Source: Chitinimonas koreensis
GTDB lineage: Bacteria; Pseudomonadota; Gammaproteobacteria; Burkholderiales; Chitinimonadaceae
Direction: 5' to 3'
Length of the DNA stretch: 64,000 bases
NCBI RefSeq assembly: GCF_014353015.1
Contig: NZ_CP060704.1
Span: 2,629,001 to 2,693,000 of the forward strand
Shown: piece after piece, positions 61,601 through 64,000 of the stretch
How the letters are laid out: the number at the start of each line of letters is the position of its first letter
How positions within the stretch are numbered: the first letter of the stretch is position 1
Notes under the pieces: model-generated
Databases searched by the model: none
The model's input: the letters and a program-made list of their open reading frames with translations, nothing else
Told to the model about the DNA's origin: nothing
Position numbers and translations under genes: made by a program

Positions 61601-64000
61601 GCACGCCGATCTGGTTCAGCGGCAGCGGCAGCAGCGCGCCGTCCGGCACGCTGACCGCGGTGACCTTCGGCGCGCGCGCCAGGGCGATCTCGTCGACGTG
61701 GCCGGTCTGCGCCACCAATACCCGGCCGTCGGCCGTGGCGACCACCGTCTGGCCCTGAGTGCCGCCGCTCGCCAGCTGCAGTACGCGCCGGCTCTGCAGT
61801 TCGATCATCCACACCGCACCGGTGTGCGGCGTGACCGTATCGGCCGCCGTCACCGGCCGCTGCCGCAGCCCGCTGCTGGCCAGCATCAGGCCGTCCAGCG
61901 CCGTACCGGCGCGGCCGAAGGCGATGCCTTCGATCACCCCGGCCAGGCGGTATTCCAGCTCGGCACGGCCCTTGTAGCGGCCGCTGGACGGGAAGCTGAC
62001 GATGTCGGTGGTCGCGTCCGGCTGGGCGGCGGCGATGTCGCTGCCGGTCCAGCGGATGGCCCACAGCCGGCCGTCCGGGCCGAACGCCAGGTCGCGCACC
62101 CGCTGGTTGCTGAAGTGGCTCCACGCCTTGGCCGCATCGGCCTCGTTCGGCCGGAACACCTCGATGCCGTTGCCCGAGGCGACGTAGATGTCGCCGTTGG
62201 CGTCGATCGCCAGCGCATGGGTCAGCGGGTCCTGGCCCGGGCCATTGAGACGGCGCAGGATGGCGCCGCTCTGGGCGTCGACCTGCAGCAGTTCGCCGCC
62301 GGTCATCACCCACAGCTGGCCGACCGCGTCGACCGCCATGTCGACGATCGGCGCGTCGAGCACGAACAGCGGCGCGACGCCGTGGCCGCCTTCCTTGCCG
62401 TACTTGAACACCTCGTTGCGCAGGCTGCCGGCGCTGACCAGCACGCTGCCGTCGGCCAGTTCGACCAGCGCCTGGGCGCCGAGGTCGGCGGTGCTGGCCG
62501 CGAAGCCGTCGGCGAAGCCGCGCACGGTGAACGGCGCCAGCACGCTGCCGAGATCGCCGCGGTTGACCGTGGCCACCTGGCCCGGCAACTGCTGGCCGGC
62601 CTGGGTGAACAAGTCGTTGCCGGCGTAGTTGCGGTCGGCCGGCGCCTGCGGCAGCTCGGCCGTCTGGTTCACCGTCTCGTTGACGCCGAGGCCGTCGAGC
62701 ACCGCCTGGCGGCCGCCGTCGTCCGGCAGCACCGCGTTGGCGACCGAGGCCGCCTCGCGGTTGCCGGCCACGTCGGTGGCCACCGCCAGGAATTCGTAGT
62801 GCTTGCCGGCCTCGCCGGTGAATACCGCCTGGGTCTGCTCGGGGCCGACCTGGCGCAGCCAGATGCGGAAGTCGCCACCGTTCTCGGCGACGTAGACCGT
62901 CACCGACTTGATGCCGCTCTGGTCGTCGCGCGCGTTCCAATGCACGTCGAAGCCGGGCCGGCCCAGGGCGTCGTCGCCCAGGGCGGTGGCGGCCAGCACA
63001 GTCTGCGGCGCGGCGGTGTCGAGTACGTGGCTGACCTCCGCGCTGTCGACCGGCGGCGCCGCGTCGATCAGGATGCGGGCGCGGGCCGTCACCGTGCGGC
63101 CGGAGACGGCGCCGTCGGCCGCCATCACGGTGTAGGCGACGAAGCCGCGCTGCTGCTGCGGATTGTCGGCCGACGGCGCGAGCAGGCCGCGGCTGCCGTC
63201 GCGCAGCACTTCGCCGGTGTCGGGGTCGATCGCCTGCAACAGCCAGGTGGCGGTGCGGCTGGCGACGTCGATGCCGGCGCTGACGCGCAGGATGTAGCCC
63301 CTGGCGCTGAAGTCGAAATCGGCCTGGAAGTTGGCGCGGTCGGCCGGCACGTGGATGTTGATGTCGCCGAGCTTGAGATCGCCCAGCCGCAGCGTGCGCG
63401 CGTCGAAGCCGGCGTCGAGTTCGCTGACGATGCGCAGCTGGCCCACCGGCTGCTGGCTCGGGTTGCCGAAGCTCACCGTGTAAGGCAGCGGCGTGCCGGC
63501 CGGCAGGTAGCGCTGGCCGTCGGCCGCCGGCAGCCCCTGCGGGCCGCGTACGGCGACGGTAGAGGCGGCGTCCTGCTGGGCCGTCTGCTGCAGGTATTGC
63601 GCCAGGTTCAGCGCCTGCGGGCCGACCGGATTGAAATCCGCATCCAGCACGCCGATGTAACGGAGGTATTCGAGCTCGGCCTGGCTGCCGGCGAATACGT
63701 CGAAATCGAGGAAGTGGGTCTTCTGGGTCGCGTTGCGGTCATGGGCGGCCGGGTCGGCGTGGGCCGGCACCGGCACCTCGGCCTGGTAGCCCTGGCTGTC
63801 GGTGCGGGTCTCGATGTACTCGACCGGTGCCTTGGCGGCATCCGGATCGCCGGCGTAGCGCGCCGTGTCGCCGTACCACTTCTGCACCTGCTCGAAGAAG
63901 CCCTTCAGGTCGGCCTGGGTGCGGTAGCTGTCGCCGCCGCGCGCCAGCAGGATGCCGCTGGCCAGCGTGGCATTGAGGCTCACCACCTTGGCGTCCTCCC
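52698..64000 (-). CDS. Giant exoprotein, N-terminal/middle part: beta-propellers, putative-Ig repeats, YD-like, dockerin and Big_2 domains (partial at right edge)
   Basis: A 3,762-codon uninterrupted frame that is still open at the window edge (EDAKVVSLNATLAS), so the gene starts outside. In order: a PYTVSFGNPS-type Ig-like region (about 63.5-62.9 kb), an NHL/Vgb-like propeller with repeated 'ALAIDANGDIYVASGNG' blades (62.5-61.7 kb), at least seven putative-Ig repeats with 'LPAGASFDAASGLLTWTPGY' (60.5-58.0 kb), a YD-repeat-like stretch (YRYDAQDRLTLVRALNGND, 56.6 kb), a dockerin type I with DLNRDGKIDGQD and DLDGDGVIASAD (56.02-56.18 kb), two Big_2-like domains (55.7-55.2 kb) and a second propeller-like region (54.0-52.8 kb). 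Near 52759 one missing base converts PEARFGRIQTV into PRPASAGS. Secreted or surface location is inferred from the domains; the signal region is not in the window. Confidence 0.82.
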   Translation of the reverse strand, partial: EDAKVVSLNATLASGILLARGGDSYRTQADLKGFFEQVQKWYGDTARYAGDPDAAKAPVEYIETRTDSQGYQAEVPVPAHADPAAHDRNATQKTHFLDFDVFAGSQAELEYLRYIGVLDADFNPVGPQALNLAQYLQQTAQQDAASTVAVRGPQGLPAADGQRYLPAGTPLPYTVSFGNPSQQPVGQLRIVSELDAGFDARTLRLGDLKLGDINIHVPADRANFQADFDFSARGYILRVSAGIDVASRTATWLLQAIDPDTGEVLRDGSRGLLAPSADNPQQQRGFVAYTVMAADGAVSGRTVTARARILIDAAPPVDSAEVSHVLDTAAPQTVLAATALGDDALGRPGFDVHWNARDDQSGIKSVTVYVAENGGDFRIWLRQVGPEQTQAVFTGEAGKHYEFLAVATDVAGNREAASVANAVLPDDGGRQAVLDGLGVNETVNQTAELPQAPADRNYAGNDLFTQAGQQLPGQVATVNRGDLGSVLAPFTVRGFADGFAASTADLGAQALVELADGSVLVSAGSLRNEVFKYGKEGGHGVAPLFVLDAPIVDMAVDAVGQLWVMTGGELLQVDAQSGAILRRLNGPGQDPLTHALAIDANGDIYVASGNGIEVFRPNEADAAKAWSHFSNQRVRDLAFGPDGRLWAIRWTGSDIAAAQPDATTDIVSFPSSGRYKGRAELEYRLAGVIEGIAFGRAGTALDGLMLASSGLRQRPVTAADTVTPHTGAVWMIELQSRRVLQLASGGTQGQTVVATADGRVLVAQTGHVDEIALARAPKVTAVSVPDGALLPLPLNQIGVQFDQEMWQGDGTSSVLDPANFVLTLLGDSEDGDSAAGVQPQSVRWDAATRTAWLDVSGLMAGAYRLDIAASLQSATEVKIASGYTSSFTALLDFSSQLRIDFADTRADRATGTVSYDVSITNTGSDDFDGPITLLLDPGHYFGGGIAEALNGEDGLWLLELGGSLAAGATSANRTVTLVPADRLGGLARATLGHGVYALPQANLPPMLGALGAAPVAEPVALAALLSRMQLADAAALAERLAQTDFSSAEDEAAMLALLGLPADLPVAELDALYAVWDGSGDDGTLLETLPPAQAGQAWTATLAADDEDGTLFYWQLVQAPAGLTLTASGAVETTETGYRQTAVLNWTPTARDAADTEIVVRVQDSRGGVALKRFTLAVAGGNHAPVVDAIGDIELKEGEALSLPLTATDADGDRLTVTVRNLPAGASFDAASGLLTWTPGYDQAGVYDDITLIVGDGKAVSEQRFKVTVLQGYAKPVLPPLGVQTLREGERYGLQLAGSMPGGLVQADGTTISLSYSAPWLPAGATLNSETGWFEWTPGFNQHGNVKLPISLTATYRKPGAEPVEVTVSRDIDFNVLNANGAPVFDPMDAWRILEGQPLRVSVFAFDPDNPNFEPKIRLDAGSQAIGPETTAPTVSYRVDGLPPGAVFDAETMEIVWTPGYAQAGRYVVTVTATDDGDGTGTPAISQLVMPIEVSNANRAPAIGDIANAFVDVGGVLEVPFVASDADGNPLQITLSGLPSFASYVQTATGGTIRFAPGAQMRGDYLVTVTATDDGDGDVNQVQSQSKSFVLTVRSPSEAPVFTLPQQMVAVVGQALTLPILVRDLDQDALTFTANGLPIGASLTPATQYGQAVLSWTPTADDIGSRDIEIVVTDSGLPPQGGNQTNPANPVPNVVKHTVRVVVRAANAAPEWLGVQANGQAVADSAERIRLNATEGVPLTLDLFGRDGDADLLDWQVLGLPRGMLFEVPSAGNGNRAVLRWTPDLTAAQTDGGGGAGVWRFSVGATDGAAAVIRHFEITVANVNRTPQILPLPLQLVNEGETLGFNLRGVDADGDALQLSLVYDETTPAGLSFDAASGYFEWTPGADVVDNATASSRAFELTFRVSDGQSTSLQKVQVRVFDRNRAPVVEASSHAVVVGQTLSLPVQHGGQANGAAIVARDADGAAQTAALTVSFANLPEGARYDAATGRLVWTPGPGQVGDFVVTAIVNDGRATTRSTFTLRAVAEAAANTPRILVETTPSTPVLPGQAVLATVRADAFGGIAQLTVEVRGAGLGQADWQTVAIDAAGRIRLNPTAPGLIEIRVRALDQDGFTGSLVQTVRVKDPADASAPVLAWQGALLGAHLATEPVTVQTALTLQALLQDKQLMGYVLELAPAGSDAWRTLASDTRAAIDSDLRLDLATLDPAVLANGVYQLRLRAWDLAGRTGEIAARVVIDSSAKAPAGPRAADAVFDLGGHDFALWREIGAGGTGFGNWGLGGLATGLTTDQLGTTASGALAPWLDGARVWLTAPNLAGTAGASALRFTLGTVAERLGSEAAAPTVYRPVFNSDQGWTLQAIGDERDGQPQALTRQGQRLYDQVTGLPWQPTRYVLTAADGTRYDLDLQGQVTAVRFADGVQWLASDAGLALAGGAARVDFVRDAQGRIERVSGTVKGGAATTFAYRYDAQDRLTLVRALNGNDAGTPYGYGQDGRLLTDTITANLGAAVNWQSNSAWQGTLAAGQATTVAFAVRESELASTVKTPGAQGAVIVAVTLEGADVALEATGATVLGTATVDGKRTVLLRITEAGLKLLRLTGSGAARVEVTLAGDLNRDGKIDGQDGAAFEQARLEGRLPADLDGDGVIASADRQILYANYGWRANQAPVELAAGTARTHADLALQAALAGIAQDLEGDTVFWRVLGATHGAARLSADGQSVIFVPEAGYVGEAAVRLQADDGFAAGAPIELKVNVSGAALQDLSLDRTTRMEPGETRILRLRGDFTDEAGIVLDSGYLHYGSSNPGVLQVEADGLIRAVGQGTALLTITAKGITVYEVVTVGGPDDPVPVDMHGNELDLYPPSFSLAAGSGQRQIDVHTFALQALGQDIGKAADGTRYYISDPRIATITADGLVKALAPGKATITVINGSRQGKVTLTVREAEMGPVLIHANQGGAVQDAQGNTLTIGAGTLGADVVASIAALDPAGLTQPLPIPEVLDTLGAFRVDIGNAEASSPMSLAIRVGTMLPAGTEVLFWREGTITDEAGNERKTWWLVDNGYIGDDGVARTASPPYPGVKLGGDMVVTSVRNYDPATGDLKLQGKVLDWDALYSEAANVAMATSIAGINGAATALLTAIGSIWTAVQYSIAGAYRVNVPGADLVNPTASIPIPPAATVSANTPQIRSYSFDPQTHTVTLRGSNFLPSGKSAKDFYVRVVIQPRGNQLGHELQGDLHSERGLTWTSMPVEVSTIGGEQVVRFQVDADIALSQHVLMLERAAIAYDGNGRKNEGYALDSQPVQAWIGGSPSTLMTTEDTIYLFQPTGQPTADNSAPIALQVALRSDERGQPLALAQNARQTITYSADGTLAFVAGRDRQVYVVDTLMRTVVYTVVVDGYQGGKINSLASDGDWLYIGLTQDRTGPGGLMRIDIDPTGGGYLRTRQMINLPDSDRIGGCRSLAVNAGSYLAYTTPSNEMWVLDLNQIADDTGTLAAGAAVRLHAEDFDRPGLGKHPTYVASGPKTGQFILSNGDDRDRGLAFVTLYTDETGQIDGNSRLSAATTSLGANPVSTDQARLKAYHQDILSAAGSIVVEYQGEQYALVADYNLWRNDPLAPQDGSLPEVQIGGKIGVVKNPFAQNGKPAVYLGATTPMAGSAFDKLTLGNDGTLYASVWNYWENYDPEAPMTYSLLTWNAAKLVQAAINANKPETAEALKILGVNNPIQLPIDRNYAYGNGSGFGTQIAELTPARYDGRQPRPASAGSRQWRATRRRACR
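56020..56180 (-). other. Dockerin type I domain within the giant exoprotein
   Basis: Two EF-hand-like calcium loops, DLNRDGKIDGQDGAAF and DLDGDGVIASADRQIL, about 22 residues apart, with the usual hydrophobic helices between. Dockerins bind cohesins; no cohesin is recognised in this window. Confidence 0.7.

Overview
The window is a very GC-rich bacterial chromosome segment. The housekeeping genes and their order (pyrG-kdsA-eno-ftsB; leuC, leuD, leuB, then asd; ppsA divergent from its regulator ppsR; pgsA, uvrC, tex, mutS) point to a betaproteobacterium of the Neisseriales/Burkholderiales type. The genus cannot be fixed from this sequence. No rRNA, tRNA or CRISPR array was found.

Layout. (1) 1-11.5 kb is an accessory locus. 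A five-gene minus-strand operon, with a good sigma70-type promoter at 9949-9977, encodes an unknown 213-aa protein, two small glycine-rich proteins, a 961-aa protein with two lipase-like domains that both lack the nucleophile serine, and a protein of more than 1,450 aa that runs off the left edge. An intact class-3-type lipase gene diverges from it. (2) 11.6-38.9 kb is mostly core genome: a small basic putative DNA-binding protein, tex with an HPP-CBS membrane protein, asd, a VapBC toxin-antitoxin pair, leuB, a DUF697-like gene, leuD, two tiny entericidin-like lipoproteins, leuC, pgsA, uvrC, ftsB, eno, kdsA, pyrG, ppsA/ppsR, a UbiB-family kinase, an NlpC/P60 hydrolase, an unknown 140-aa protein and mutS. 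Three REP-like palindromes and a second dispersed repeat sit between genes. (3) 39-64 kb is a second accessory locus: an IS5-like transposase remnant, then Hint-domain (polymorphic-toxin type) modules and one giant exoprotein gene of more than 7,000 codons running off the right edge. The giant protein combines beta-propellers, putative-Ig repeats, a dockerin, a pretoxin-Hint cassette, a metzincin-type protease motif and about 15 cadherin-like repeats. The Hint cassettes are visibly AT-richer than the flanking sequence, and copies of the cassette lie just downstream of the giant gene.

Sequence quality strongly affects gene calling. I reconstruct 18 frame breaks, each repaired by adding one base, nearly always G or C in a short homopolymer. 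They interrupt the essential asd gene, leuC, ppsR and the left-edge gene, and fourteen lie in the Hint modules. In asd, leuC and ppsR one added base restores a normal family product, and in the giant gene twelve restore one continuous frame, so these look like consensus errors rather than pseudogenes. The genes are described here in their repaired form.
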